Source: a virus. From it: DNA of 38,002 nucleotides. The DNA is taken from positions 1-38,002 of the IMG/VR virus record IMGVR_UViG_3300036814_001041; one strand, 5' to 3'. Under the pieces are notes generated by a model. The model searched no databases, was not told where the DNA came from, and saw nothing but the letters and a program-made list of their open reading frames with translations. Positions within the stretch are counted from its first letter, which is position 1. Each line of letters opens with the position of its first letter. Below, one piece after another: positions 1-6,429 of this stretch. The position numbers were made by a program, and so were the translations under genes.

Positions 1-2
1 TA

Positions 3-434
3 TTACACCGCGTCGATCTGTGCAACACACTTCTTCACGTTCGTCTGATCCTTACCCGTGTTCGGGTTGACCGTGATTGACGTTTCAACATTCAGCTCCA
101 GGCCCTTCAGAGAGTTGACGAAATCAGGAGTGATCACGCCTCCCTCCCAACGAACGCCACAGGCTGTGCAGAAATCTGTGAACATTCCCAGGCCACGTCC
201 CTCGATGGGCGTGTTGAAGAACAGGGTGTAGTCATTGTCATCAGGGTCCACACAGTCGATGGTCTTGAGACGCCATCCCAGATACTGTGCCTTCGGTCCC
301 TGCTTATGCTGAACGCTGTCGATCCGTGCGCGATACACGTCAGGCACGAGAACCTTGTTCGCCTTGTCAACAGCTTCGTCGAAATCACCTACTTCGATTG
401 GGTCGAATGTTGCGTCTGAGGTTTCTTCAGCCAT
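3..434 (-). CDS. Single-stranded DNA-binding-like protein (DUF669/Gp2.5-type)
   Basis: 143 aa. An acidic N-terminus is followed by an alternating beta-rich stretch (VYRARIDSV, then GWRLKTIDC) of the kind seen in phage OB-fold ssDNA-binding proteins that accompany Sak4-type recombinases. The role is inferred from this pattern and from the neighbours: the next two recognisable genes upstream in the transcript are a RecA-like ATPase and a PD-(D/E)XK exonuclease, a common phage recombination trio. The start is the ATG ending at 434, preceded by AGGAG at 8 nt spacing. It is the last gene of the leftward block visible here. Assignment by primary sequence is moderate because this family is weakly conserved. 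Confidence 0.6.
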   Translation of the reverse strand: MAEETSDATFDPIEVGDFDEAVDKANKVLVPDVYRARIDSVQHKQGPKAQYLGWRLKTIDCVDPDDNDYTLFFNTPIEGRGLGMFTDFCTACGVRWEGGVITPDFVNSLKGLELNVETSITVNPNTGKDQTNVKKCVAQIDAV

Positions 435-480
435 GTTAATTGCTCCTGGTAGTGAGATGTGAATGGCTTGTTACGTGATA

Positions 481-1296
481 CTACGGTGTTGGAACTGGTG
501 TTGATGTGTCCTCCTCCTTTCTGCCAGCGAACCACTCTCTAAACATGGGCGTGAAGTCCTGCTCAACAATACCATCCTTGCCTCGCAAACCCTTGATCAT
601 GGTCCTGGCTTTGGTCTGTGCATCAGGAACTAATCTCCAGTTGTATTTATTTGGAGCAGCACGGCTCGATACCACGTGCGCGTAGTAAATCTCAGGGAAT
701 AAACGAACGAGTTTCTCAGGCAACTTGCCAGTAAGAACCAATCTATTAAAGGCGCGCCCTGAGAGGTCGTCTTTCTCCAAGTGCGTGTGGACAGTAGTGA
801 TAATTGCATGTGAAACCGGTAGGTTCTGCATGTCCAAACACCACTGTTGAGTCGCGTGCATCTCATGGTTCCAATCTTGAAGCTGTGGAGCTTGACCGAG
901 CCTGTTGTTATCTTTCGCAACCGCAGCGAGGCTGGTAAGTGATAGTGCTGTGATGCTGTCTGTGACAAAGACATGAACCCCACTCATTTTCTTGGCTTCG
1001 TTTTCGAGCCACCATCGTGCCGCTCCAAAAGCTTCAGGGTCAGAACCAGGAATGCCACCGAACCTATACACATCAAAATTAGGATGGTCGAGTAGCTCAT
1101 CTCCGTTCTGATCGAAATCTGCCACCACTATTTTCGGGTTCTCTACGCCACATGCTTTCAAGGCGTTGGGAAGTGTCAAAAACGAGGTGGTCTTCCCTGT
1201 CGTCGATTCCCCTGCGAGCAGTATCCTCAATCTCTCCGAGGACTTTGTCGCTTTCCTGACGAGCTGCTCCGCTCTCTTCGCTCCGATTGCAGGCAA
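481..1296 (-). CDS. Sak4/RecA-like recombination ATPase
   Basis: 271 aa. A Walker A motif GESTTGKT lies at residues 29-36, and a Walker B-like strand ending in VFVTDS lies near residue 110, with a further strand IITTVHTH resembling the RecA sensor region. Size and motif order fit the AAA/RecA-type single-strand annealing ATPases (Sak4) of phages, which pair with an ssDNA-binding protein and an exonuclease; both are adjacent. The start is a TTG at 1296: AAAGGAGG sits just upstream, and an in-frame TAG two codons before it excludes a longer form. The 5-prime 200 nt overlap the preceding ORF in another frame. Substrate and partners are inferred from the family. Confidence 0.8.
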   Translation of the reverse strand: MPAIGAKRAEQLVRKATKSSERLRILLAGESTTGKTTSFLTLPNALKACGVENPKIVVADFDQNGDELLDHPNFDVYRFGGIPGSDPEAFGAARWWLENEAKKMSGVHVFVTDSITALSLTSLAAVAKDNNRLGQAPQLQDWNHEMHATQQWCLDMQNLPVSHAIITTVHTHLEKDDLSGRAFNRLVLTGKLPEKLVRLFPEIYYAHVVSSRAAPNKYNWRLVPDAQTKARTMIKGLRGKDGIVEQDFTPMFREWFAGRKEEDTSTPVPTP

Positions 1297-1435
1297 TTTC
1301 TACCTCCTTTTCCATTGCGTCATCACGCAGTTGGTCGAATTTTGAATCCCAGTATTCATCTTCTGCGAGCTGACGTGCTTCGTAATCCTCTTCATCAAAC
1401 ACATCCTCATCTTGCGGATCGATGCCCCAGCTCAT
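1097..1435 (-). CDS. Acidic protein of unknown function, overlapping the recombinase gene
   Basis: 112 aa, unrecognised. The first half is strongly acidic (runs of D and E, with D/E/Y alternation), and the second half is rich in R, E and S. It begins with an ATG that overlaps the TGA of the preceding gene (ATGA), so translational coupling is likely. Only about 140 nt at the 5-prime end are unique; the remaining 200 nt lie out of frame over the start of the RecA-like gene. The unique part is needed to fill the gap between its neighbours, which supports at least the N-terminus being real. The C-terminus may be a frame forced by the overlap. Confidence 0.55.
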   Translation of the reverse strand: MSWGIDPQDEDVFDEEDYEARQLAEDEYWDSKFDQLRDDAMEKEVEIACNRSEESGAARQESDKVLGEIEDTARRGIDDREDHLVFDTSQRLESMWRREPENSGGRFRSERR

Positions 1436-1641
1436 GACTCGTCCCCGTGTGGTCTATCTTCAAACGACAGGGAAATGTTGGCATCCATCACGTTCTTACC
1501 GTAGTCATTTTTGGTGAATGCGATGCGCTGTCCCTTTGCAAACAGGGACGGATACTCTGATGAGATTTTCTGTGACAGATCCTCAGCTGCATTGTTCAGG
1601 ATCGTATTCAAATGCGCGAGCCTACGTGCGGTCAGTTTCAT
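1432..1641 (-). CDS. Small protein of unknown function
   Basis: 69 aa, basic N-terminal helix (KLTARRLAHLNTILNNAAEDL) followed by a beta-like segment ending in ISLSFEDRP. No family recognised. The start is well supported: GGAGGGCTC lies immediately before the ATG, the same leader found before several other leftward genes, and the stop of the exonuclease gene lies 12 nt upstream. Its TGA overlaps the ATG of the next gene. By position it belongs to the recombination cluster. Confidence 0.65.
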   Translation of the reverse strand: MKLTARRLAHLNTILNNAAEDLSQKISSEYPSLFAKGQRIAFTKNDYGKNVMDANISLSFEDRPHGDES

Positions 1642-1652
1642 GAGCCCTCCGT

Positions 1653-2723
1653 TTATGTATCGTCATCCCTGTTGAGTGGGTCCCACACCTCAGTCTCAAA
1701 CAGCTGTTCTGCCAGCGTATCACGAGTCTCGCGAGGCTGGGAACAGAGATCGTAGAAATTACATATACGATTAAACTTCTGACACGCGTCACTGTCCTGA
1801 CGTGGCAGGCGACCTGTCTCATCCGCTGTTGCTATCTTGCGACGGACCTCTTTAACATGGTCAACCATATCATCCCACCACTCGTCCAGGTATGGCTTCT
1901 GTGCGAGCGTGGTGTCCCGGAAGAATTTCTTGTTATCATTATACTTCGTCTTTGTCTTGAGAATCATGTCAAAGTAGAAGTAATCTCCCGCCTCTTCAGC
2001 CCAGGGTGAGTGGCGTTTGAGCCAATACATGTAACCTCTGAACTGTTGAGATATTTTGAAAGATGAGATGAGAGCGCCAGATAACATCGAAGCGGTCTTG
2101 TGATCCATTCCAACGACCTGCCCTGATCGCTTATCACGAAAAACTTTGTCGACCACCCCGCAATACACAGGTCCACGCAGACGCCCTGTGCCGGAACAAA
2201 GGACACAGTCCTGTCGCGGAAGAGGCTCTCCAGGTATAGGCGTTGGGCTGCCCACCCACTGTTCCACGTAACCTGCACCGTTACATTCCTCACAGTCATG
2301 TTCTGGGTCCAATCCAATATCCATCGCGAAGTATTTCTCAATCCCGAGGACTTCCATGTTCTTGATCGTCGGTTCCCACTGTTTCCAGTAGTCGATGATT
2401 GAATCGCAACCCATCTTGACCGTGTGCTTTGCAGCTGTCGTATCCGTGTGCTCGAACTCCTCAAAAATCGGAGTGTATCCACGCTGGAATACCGTCGCTG
2501 CTTCTACCGGATCGTGTGTCTTATACATGGTATCCATAGCATGATGATACCAGATACCGTATTCGAGTGCCGGTGTCATTGCACCTGCGTTCTGCACGTA
2601 GTGCCTATGATGCCTCCAGTAACCCTTCAGGTCACATAGACGCCACGTCTGCAGCTTATGATTGTCATACCTTTCGATTGTGGTTGACACGAGGCCCTCC
2701 TGTTCGTTGGTCAATGATTCCAT
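1653..2723 (-). CDS. PD-(D/E)XK (RecB/Cas4-like) exonuclease with Fe-S and extra zinc-type Cys pairs
   Basis: 356 aa from the chosen ATG. RecB-family features in order: a GxxxH-type motif (GIWYH, about residues 56-60), E129, D192 (VVDKVF), D207-x-K209 (DHK) and QFRGY (227-231). One Cys at position 30 and three near the C-terminus (314, 321, 327, CNFYDLC) match the split Fe-S cluster of Cas4/AddB-type nucleases. Unusually, two DnaJ-like pairs, CEECNGAG (144-151) and CVLCSGTG (173-180), sit just before the catalytic D. It likely resects DNA ends for the neighbouring recombinase. The start is uncertain: ATG 2732 is equally possible, neither has a clear ribosome-binding site, and the first 59 nt overlap the upstream gene, suggesting coupling. 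Confidence 0.82.
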   Translation of the reverse strand: MESLTNEQEGLVSTTIERYDNHKLQTWRLCDLKGYWRHHRHYVQNAGAMTPALEYGIWYHHAMDTMYKTHDPVEAATVFQRGYTPIFEEFEHTDTTAAKHTVKMGCDSIIDYWKQWEPTIKNMEVLGIEKYFAMDIGLDPEHDCEECNGAGYVEQWVGSPTPIPGEPLPRQDCVLCSGTGRLRGPVYCGVVDKVFRDKRSGQVVGMDHKTASMLSGALISSFKISQQFRGYMYWLKRHSPWAEEAGDYFYFDMILKTKTKYNDNKKFFRDTTLAQKPYLDEWWDDMVDHVKEVRRKIATADETGRLPRQDSDACQKFNRICNFYDLCSQPRETRDTLAEQLFETEVWDPLNRDDDT

Positions 2724-2958
2724 GACGGCCATTAAATTCAGCCAACTCAGCGGGCGTTGCTTTCGATGTGTCGATGTGCCAACAGTCGCTGAGGTAGAAC
2801 CACTCACGACCTGTGTTATCACATCTAAAACACACTCGACCCGCATCGATCGGATTCTCATCGAGCTGCATGATTGGCATAGATAGTGGTGTGCCCCCGC
2901 ACCTTGAACACGCTTTCGCGATCAGTATATCACTATCATGTGCTGCTATAAGTGGCAT
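2665..2958 (-). CDS. Small zinc-ribbon-like protein
   Basis: 97 aa with two Cys pairs, CSRCGG near residue 18 and CFRCDN near residue 43, typical of a four-Cys zinc ribbon. The C-terminal third is basic (GPRVNHNRKV). No family name can be given. The start is strongly supported by AAAAGGAGGGCTCGTA directly before the ATG, a leader shared with other early genes. A palindromic repeat (GTTAGTCCG family) lies directly upstream of that leader. The 3-prime end overlaps the exonuclease start by about 60 nt, so the two products may be made together. Confidence 0.7.
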   Translation of the reverse strand: MPLIAAHDSDILIAKACSRCGGTPLSMPIMQLDENPIDAGRVCFRCDNTGREWFYLSDCWHIDTSKATPAELAEFNGRHGIIDQRTGGPRVNHNRKV

Positions 2959-2974
2959 TACGAGCCCTCCTTTT

Positions 2975-2995
2975 GTTAGTCCGCTAACCGAACTC
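2975..2995. repeat. TTAGTCCG dyad repeat, copy 1
   Basis: GTTAGTCCG, five variable bases, then CGAACTC. Read on the minus strand it ends in CGGACTAAC immediately before the ribosome-binding site of the zinc-ribbon gene starting at 2958. The same half-site occurs at 8172, 9445, 19566 and (inverted) 29546. Its position next to gene starts suggests a regulatory or RNA element; the function is unknown. Confidence 0.7.
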
Positions 2996-3181
2996 TTTAT
3001 CCACGGCCTGCATAGCCTCGATGACTGGCATACCGTCAGACATTAGTTGCTGCATTCTTGCTAACTTTATTGCTTTCACGTTTTCCTGCTCGTTTGGCTT
3101 TCTTTGCAGGCTTGCTCCCGCTTTCTTCGCTCGCTTTACTTTCTTCGGCGAGCTGGCTCTTCTCGATTTGCTTTGCGTCAT
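2984..3181 (-). CDS. Small basic protein, overlapping ORF
   Basis: 65 aa. A Lys/Arg-rich first half is followed by a helical end (KLARMQQLMSDGMPVIEAMQAV) that looks like a genuine amphipathic or helix-turn-helix segment. It overlaps the next listed gene by about 146 nt in another frame. It fills the only gap between that gene and the zinc-ribbon gene. No good ribosome-binding site is visible at this ATG; a shorter start or a frameshift fusion with the overlapping gene is possible. Function unknown. Confidence 0.4.
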   Translation of the reverse strand: MTQSKSRRASSPKKVKRAKKAGASLQRKPNEQENVKAIKLARMQQLMSDGMPVIEAMQAVDKEFG

Positions 3182-3431
3182 ACGCGTCACGATCTCGTCC
3201 GTCGAGAGCGATCTGCAGGGTATGAATAGCTGACTTAACAGCGTCACTGGCATCTGTTCGTTCACGCTGCACCTCTTCAATGTATACCTGGAGCCGTGTG
3301 CCCTTACGGATCACGTCAGAAATGCTACCGTGTATGCCAATGTATTTATACAGATTGTCAATGCGTGCAAGGTCGGCATTCTGAATCCTTACACGCATTG
3401 GAGTTGTGTTTTCTAGCGCGTGCCGTGGCAT
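3036..3431 (-). CDS. Possible ribbon-helix-helix-like DNA-binding protein with basic tail
   Basis: 131 aa. Residues 12-50 read as a short strand (MRVRIQNADLARIDNLYKYIG) and two helices (ISDVIRKGTRLQVYIEEV), which resembles ribbon-helix-helix regulators. The C-terminal 50 residues are low-complexity and rich in Lys, Ala and Ser, suitable for nucleic-acid contact. The start overlaps the stop of the upstream gene region (3431). It may regulate the early block, but this is inference from fold-like pattern only; no family is firmly recognised. Confidence 0.6.
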   Translation of the reverse strand: MPRHALENTTPMRVRIQNADLARIDNLYKYIGIHGSISDVIRKGTRLQVYIEEVQRERTDASDAVKSAIHTLQIALDGRDRDAYDAKQIEKSQLAEESKASEESGSKPAKKAKRAGKRESNKVSKNAATNV

Positions 3432-3649
3432 TACTTACTCCTGTGAATTGGTTTGATTGCCCAGTTTGTGGAAACCTGACAGTTACCACATGATGGATCT
3501 TGATGTTTCATGAGATACTCAGTTGAGATGCCCAATTCAGTTTTACATAACCTGCATACTAACGTGTGTCGTGTGTTCTCTGCTAACAACTTCCCGTGTG
3601 GCTTGCATAAGTTATTCTCTACCGGAGGGAGGTCACAGAATCTGCACAT
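3431..3649 (-). CDS. Small multi-Cys zinc-binding protein
   Basis: 72 aa carrying CRFC (residues 2-5), a C/H pair (CKPH), CRLC (about 32-35) and CGNC (about 54-57). This is enough for two zinc sites in a very small protein, so the fold is probably held together by metal. The ATG overlaps the TAA of the upstream gene (TAATG). No function is recognised. It is one of at least three small Cys-pair proteins in this early block (also at 2665-2958 and 8743-9219). Confidence 0.65.
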   Translation of the reverse strand: MCRFCDLPPVENNLCKPHGKLLAENTRHTLVCRLCKTELGISTEYLMKHQDPSCGNCQVSTNWAIKPIHRSK

Positions 3650-4065
3650 TAGTTCATCCTATGATTACCACCATCAAAAGGGTTGATGATAGTTTTGGGT
3701 GCGTGTGCTACCTGCATCTGCTTGGCCTTTTCTTCGATGAGTGCATGAAACGCGTGGAGATCAGCCTCAAGCATCAACATCATGTTACCGTTGGTGAATC
3801 TCATCTGCGCTGTGTGTGCGTTTGTTGCACTATCGTATGTGATTGTTTCTACATGATCGAAGTTGCACAAGAAGTTAGGGAGCACAAATACATGTGGCAT
3901 ACCACCTAACATGGGGAACAGCTGTGCACAGATGGTCTTGAGATATTCTTCCGGCAACGTGATCGCCCGCTTTGATACAAAATGAATCCGGTTCTGTTCA
4001 AGCTGCAAATGCGTGCAGTTCTCGAAATTAAATACCATTGTATCTGTTGCGTTCATCATTATCAT
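3649..4065 (-). CDS. Early protein of unknown function
   Basis: 138 aa, mixed alpha/beta, with no motif recognised. It is unusually rich in Met, His and Asn, and ends in a helix (LHAFHALIEEKAKQMQ) and a polar tail. The start at 4065 is chosen because GAGGT precedes it at about 8 nt and because the longer frame up to 4221 would overlap the better-supported small gene at 4070-4258. In-frame ATGs at 4059 and 4056 are alternatives. Its stop is coupled to the downstream Cys-pair gene by TAATG. Confidence 0.6.
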   Translation of the reverse strand: MIMMNATDTMVFNFENCTHLQLEQNRIHFVSKRAITLPEEYLKTICAQLFPMLGGMPHVFVLPNFLCNFDHVETITYDSATNAHTAQMRFTNGNMMLMLEADLHAFHALIEEKAKQMQVAHAPKTIINPFDGGNHRMN

Positions 4066-4069
4066 GAGA

Positions 4070-4258
4070 CTAACCTCGCGAATAAAACCATGAGCCAGTG
4101 CGATATAGCACATCAAACACAACACAGTATACCCATCCAAATACACCTGCATACCGGTCTTTCTTTTCGTCCCAATGCATGTGGCTGCCCCAACACCTCT
4201 CCATTGTGAATGCAGTTTCACAGAACAGCCAGCCTGGATAATCTGTTACATATTTCAT
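4070..4258 (-). CDS. Small aromatic-rich protein of unknown function
   Basis: 62 aa, rich in Trp, Tyr, Phe and Cys (for example GVFGWVYCVVFDVLY), possibly membrane-associated through this C-terminal hydrophobic run of about 16 residues. An almost perfect leader, AAAGGAAGGGCTCGTA, sits directly before the ATG. The frame is open to 4348, but the upstream part runs through a strong hairpin and lacks a ribosome-binding site. It is the first gene after a 319-nt non-coding, hairpin-rich gap. Confidence 0.6.
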   Translation of the reverse strand: MKYVTDYPGWLFCETAFTMERCWGSHMHWDEKKDRYAGVFGWVYCVVFDVLYRTGSWFYSRG

Positions 4259-4296
4259 TACGAGCCCTTCCTTTATGGGTGTGTTTCCACCTAAAT

Positions 4297-4327
4297 AACC
4301 CACCGCACAGATTACATGCGGTGGGTT
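4297..4327. promoter_or_regulatory. 11-bp perfect hairpin upstream of the 4258 gene
   Basis: Arms AACCCACCGCA (4297-4307) and its exact complement (4317-4327) enclose a 9-nt loop. It lies about 20 nt upstream of the ribosome-binding leader of the leftward gene at 4258. On the minus strand the stem is followed by TATTT, a weak U-tract, so it may be a terminator; it could equally be a 5-prime stabilising or processing hairpin. Confidence 0.65.
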
Positions 4328-4410
4328 CCCCATTTCTACAAATTTCAACTTAACACAACATTGGTTGCATCTTTCTGAACCGTAGCCCCGCTGTATCTAA
4401 CACATGTTCC

Positions 4411-4482
4411 ACGTCCTTTGTTAACCTGTGGGACGTCTGTTCTATACCCCGGCTTGACACATGAGTCATAACGTCATGTGTC
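4411..4482. promoter_or_regulatory. Two further stem-loops in the 4259-4577 gap
   Basis: ACGTCC (4411-4416) pairs with GGACGT (4431-4436). GACACATGA (4456-4464) pairs exactly with TCATGTGTC (4474-4482) across a 9-nt loop. Neither is followed by a T-run on either strand. Together with the flanking hairpins they make this gap dense in secondary structure. No ORF with a ribosome-binding site was found in 4259-4577. Confidence 0.55.
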
Positions 4483-4500
4483 GTTGAGCATATTAGGTGT

Positions 4501-4571
4501 GCCCGATCCTACTCAGCAGGTAGAAGGGCTCAATCGACAACCTGAATGTCTGGAGACACGCAGGATCGGGC
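4501..4571. ncRNA. Candidate structured RNA, three-way junction closed by a 10-bp stem
   Basis: GCCCGATCCT (4501-4510) pairs perfectly with AGGATCGGGC (4562-4571). Inside, CAGGT (4517-4521) can pair with ACCTG (4540-4544), and TGTC (4547-4550) with GACA (4555-4558) over a TGGA loop. The segment CTCAGCAGGTAGA resembles a tRNA D-arm, but there is no T-arm and no proper anticodon arm, so it is not a standard tRNA. It lies right after the stop of the leftward gene at 4578, so it could also be a large 3-prime structure. Strand of expression is unknown. Confidence 0.4.
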
Positions 4572-4577
4572 GTCCTT

Positions 4578-4823
4578 CTATTTACGTGTTTGTAATCCGC
4601 GCCCCATGTAACGAGTGCGATAAGTAACCTGCTGATACATACCAAGCTCTTTGCTTGCTTCTTTTCTACCAAGCTCGTGACACATCTCATTGTAGGGCCG
4701 TGTGCGAACTGTGCGTCCCTGTGCACGTGCTCTGTAATAGTTATCCTGTGACGCAAACAGAGCATCTAGTATATGTGCACCATTACTAAGCTGGTGATCC
4801 AAGTGGCCTTGTTCCTGTCTCAT
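4578..4823 (-). CDS. Small basic protein of unknown function
   Basis: 81 aa, rich in Arg, His and Gln. The middle (MCHELGRKEASKELGMYQQV) could form helices with a turn, hinting at nucleic-acid binding, but no family is recognised. It overlaps the end of the upstream gene by 38 nt. The ribosome-binding site is weak (CGGGG about 9 nt before the ATG), so it may depend on translation of that gene. It is the last gene before the hairpin-rich gap. Confidence 0.55.
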   Translation of the reverse strand: MRQEQGHLDHQLSNGAHILDALFASQDNYYRARAQGRTVRTRPYNEMCHELGRKEASKELGMYQQVTYRTRYMGRGLQTRK

Positions 4824-5013
4824 AATTGTGCCCCGTGAGAACTTCTATGCGGATCGGACGTTGCGTCGTGATGACCTCTCTGCGAACCATTGTGACCGTG
4901 CATTTGTGGTCGAGGCGAACGAGCTTGTCGAAAATCTCATCGCAATCTTTCTGGAGTTTTTCTTCGTAGTGCTCTTCACCGTTTATGTATATCACGTAGG
5001 TTACTTTGCGCAT
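4786..5013 (-). CDS. Small protein of unknown function
   Basis: 75 aa. A beta-hairpin-like N-terminus (KVTYVIYINGEEHYEEKL) is followed by a helix with charged residues and a second strand region (CTVTMVRREVITTQ). No family recognised. GGGGAAAA precedes the ATG at suitable spacing. The start overlaps the preceding gene by 13 nt and the end overlaps the next one by 38 nt, typical of the compressed early block. Confidence 0.6.
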   Translation of the reverse strand: MRKVTYVIYINGEEHYEEKLQKDCDEIFDKLVRLDHKCTVTMVRREVITTQRPIRIEVLTGHNYETGTRPLGSPA

Positions 5014-5369
5014 GGCTTTTCCCCAATCGCAACTTCTAAAATGAGATACTTACCAACACATCCGCGGATTTGATTCAACAGGTCGTGCCCACCGATTTTA
5101 AACTCCTCATCCCACCAGAGAAAACCAGTGTATTCTGAATAACGGCCTGAGTTATCTGCGATCATGTGGCCGTAGAGGATCTCAACAGCTACGTGTTCAA
5201 TACTTTCTGCTGGCTTTGATGTGATTGCAAACTTAACGCTTACATTGCGATGCCTGCAGTTACAAGCAAAATCTGCAAGACTTGTGGCCTGGCCTAACTC
5301 ATCGAGAATAAAAATCTCCGGCCCCTCGCTTTGCTCTATCTTGATTATCTGCCCTTCGATGCGTTCCAT
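5001..5369 (-). CDS. Early protein of unknown function
   Basis: 122 aa, no family recognised. The N-terminal half reads as beta strands (GQIIKIEQSEGPEIFILDELGQ) and a two-Cys element (FACNCRH), and the C-terminal half contains aromatic and acidic segments (GFLWWDEEFKIGG). The ATG overlaps the upstream TAA (TAATG) and is preceded by a GAGGGCACGTA leader, a variant of the shared early leader. Role unknown; it sits between two other small early genes. Confidence 0.6.
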   Translation of the reverse strand: MERIEGQIIKIEQSEGPEIFILDELGQATSLADFACNCRHRNVSVKFAITSKPAESIEHVAVEILYGHMIADNSGRYSEYTGFLWWDEEFKIGGHDLLNQIRGCVGKYLILEVAIGEKPCAK

Positions 5370-5596
5370 TACGTGCCCTCATATGTGCGTGTGTTCGCAT
5401 CTTCTGCAAGCGACAGATCCATATGATGGAACGCGAGATTCAGGTGATTTGCAGCCATGAGATAATTTGCGGCCCCACGCCAAGACATGCACATGGGATC
5501 GAAATCATTCTTGCCCTCTTCCATCAGGTGGAGCATTACCTGGGACATTTCCATGACGTCTCTGCGTGTCATTTCTTCCGGTGCTTCATCACTCAT
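5369..5596 (-). CDS. Small Met-rich helical protein of unknown function
   Basis: 75 aa, predicted mostly helical, with 11 Met residues (for example MSQVMLHLMEEGKND and AANYLMAANHLNLAFHHMDLSLAEDA). No motif recognised. Its ATG overlaps the stop of the DUF7192-like gene (ATGA), and its stop overlaps the next start (TAATG), so it is made from the same message as the ATPase pair and could be an accessory to it; this is inferred from position only. Confidence 0.6.
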   Translation of the reverse strand: MSDEAPEEMTRRDVMEMSQVMLHLMEEGKNDFDPMCMSWRGAANYLMAANHLNLAFHHMDLSLAEDANTRTYEGT

Positions 5597-6429
5597 AACG
5601 ATAGCCTCTCTTGAGCCACGGCCTCAGATATATTATCATACCATTCCTGAGCCGAAAGGTGATTGTCATCCTCTGTCATTGTGTTGATACGCAGGGCACC
5701 CTCTTCCTCTTCTGGGTTGCATGATCTGCCATATCCGTAGTGAAAATCTTTCCACAACATTTCTTTTTCCCGCCAACGAAACACTAACCTGCGAAGCATA
5801 GCGGGATGCCCAAGACAGAATGCCACAGCGTCTACATCAAGTGGCTGGCCGGGCTGTTTGAGCTGCACGCTCACTTCCGCTACTGCTTTGTGACCTGCAC
5901 TGGCGCGGGAGAGGGCCACGATTTCTGTGCTAATACCCGCAGTTTCCACCGCGTCGATATATGCACACACCGCAGCTCCTCTCCTCTTATATGCCTCAGC
6001 ATCCACTGAGCTGAGTGCCCCGATTGAAACGATAAGTTTCACAGCAGGTGCATTTACGCGTGGTCGCGTTGCCCGAATCATTTGTTTAGGGACACCTGCG
6101 ATAACACGTGATACAGATGGTCGAGAACCGCTATACCCTGGATTGAGTGTAATGCGTGGGCGTATTGGCTTCTCCTCATCTTCTATCGTCACCATATCCT
6201 GTGAAATATCTTCCCAACCATTGCGCCAACCATTCATGCAGAGTTTGATACTCTCTGACCATGAGATTTCACCATTCCAATTGCTCTGACTTGCTTTGGA
6301 TGCAGCACCGGATTTGAGCCATGACTTCGATGGTTGTGTTCCGGCACAATATACTGAGAACGCATGTGGGCCGTTAAAATGCTCACATATTACGTTATTG
6401 CCGTGTGTGTCAACTTTAACGTAATACAT
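5593..6429 (-). CDS. DUF7192-like partner of the MoxR/CobS-type ATPase
   Basis: 278 aa. The N-terminal region has the pattern WNGEISWSESIKLCMNGWRNGW (about residues 51-72), which I associate with the phage family DUF7192. The centre (KLIVSIGALSSVDAEAYKRRGAAVCAYIDAVETAGISTEIVAL) looks like a Rossmann-type alpha/beta segment such as is found in VWA-like partners of MoxR ATPases, but no clear MIDAS (DxSxS) motif is visible. It overlaps the ATPase gene by 1-3 nt (TGATG), so the two are co-translated and probably act together. The biochemical role is unknown; metal or substrate insertion or remodelling, by analogy with CobS/CobT, is speculative. Confidence 0.6.
   Translation of the reverse strand: MYYVKVDTHGNNVICEHFNGPHAFSVYCAGTQPSKSWLKSGAASKASQSNWNGEISWSESIKLCMNGWRNGWEDISQDMVTIEDEEKPIRPRITLNPGYSGSRPSVSRVIAGVPKQMIRATRPRVNAPAVKLIVSIGALSSVDAEAYKRRGAAVCAYIDAVETAGISTEIVALSRASAGHKAVAEVSVQLKQPGQPLDVDAVAFCLGHPAMLRRLVFRWREKEMLWKDFHYGYGRSCNPEEEEGALRINTMTEDDNHLSAQEWYDNISEAVAQERLSL

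Noticed and set aside
2733-2861. Upstream extension of the exonuclease ORF
   Set aside because: The added residues are Ser/Thr/Arg-rich shadow of the zinc-ribbon gene, which has a much stronger start; the nuclease motifs begin after 2723.
4501-4571. A tRNA gene
   Set aside because: A D-arm-like string and an acceptor-like stem are present, but there is no T-loop (TTCRA), no anticodon stem, and only two pairs form in the D-stem; kept only as a structured RNA candidate.
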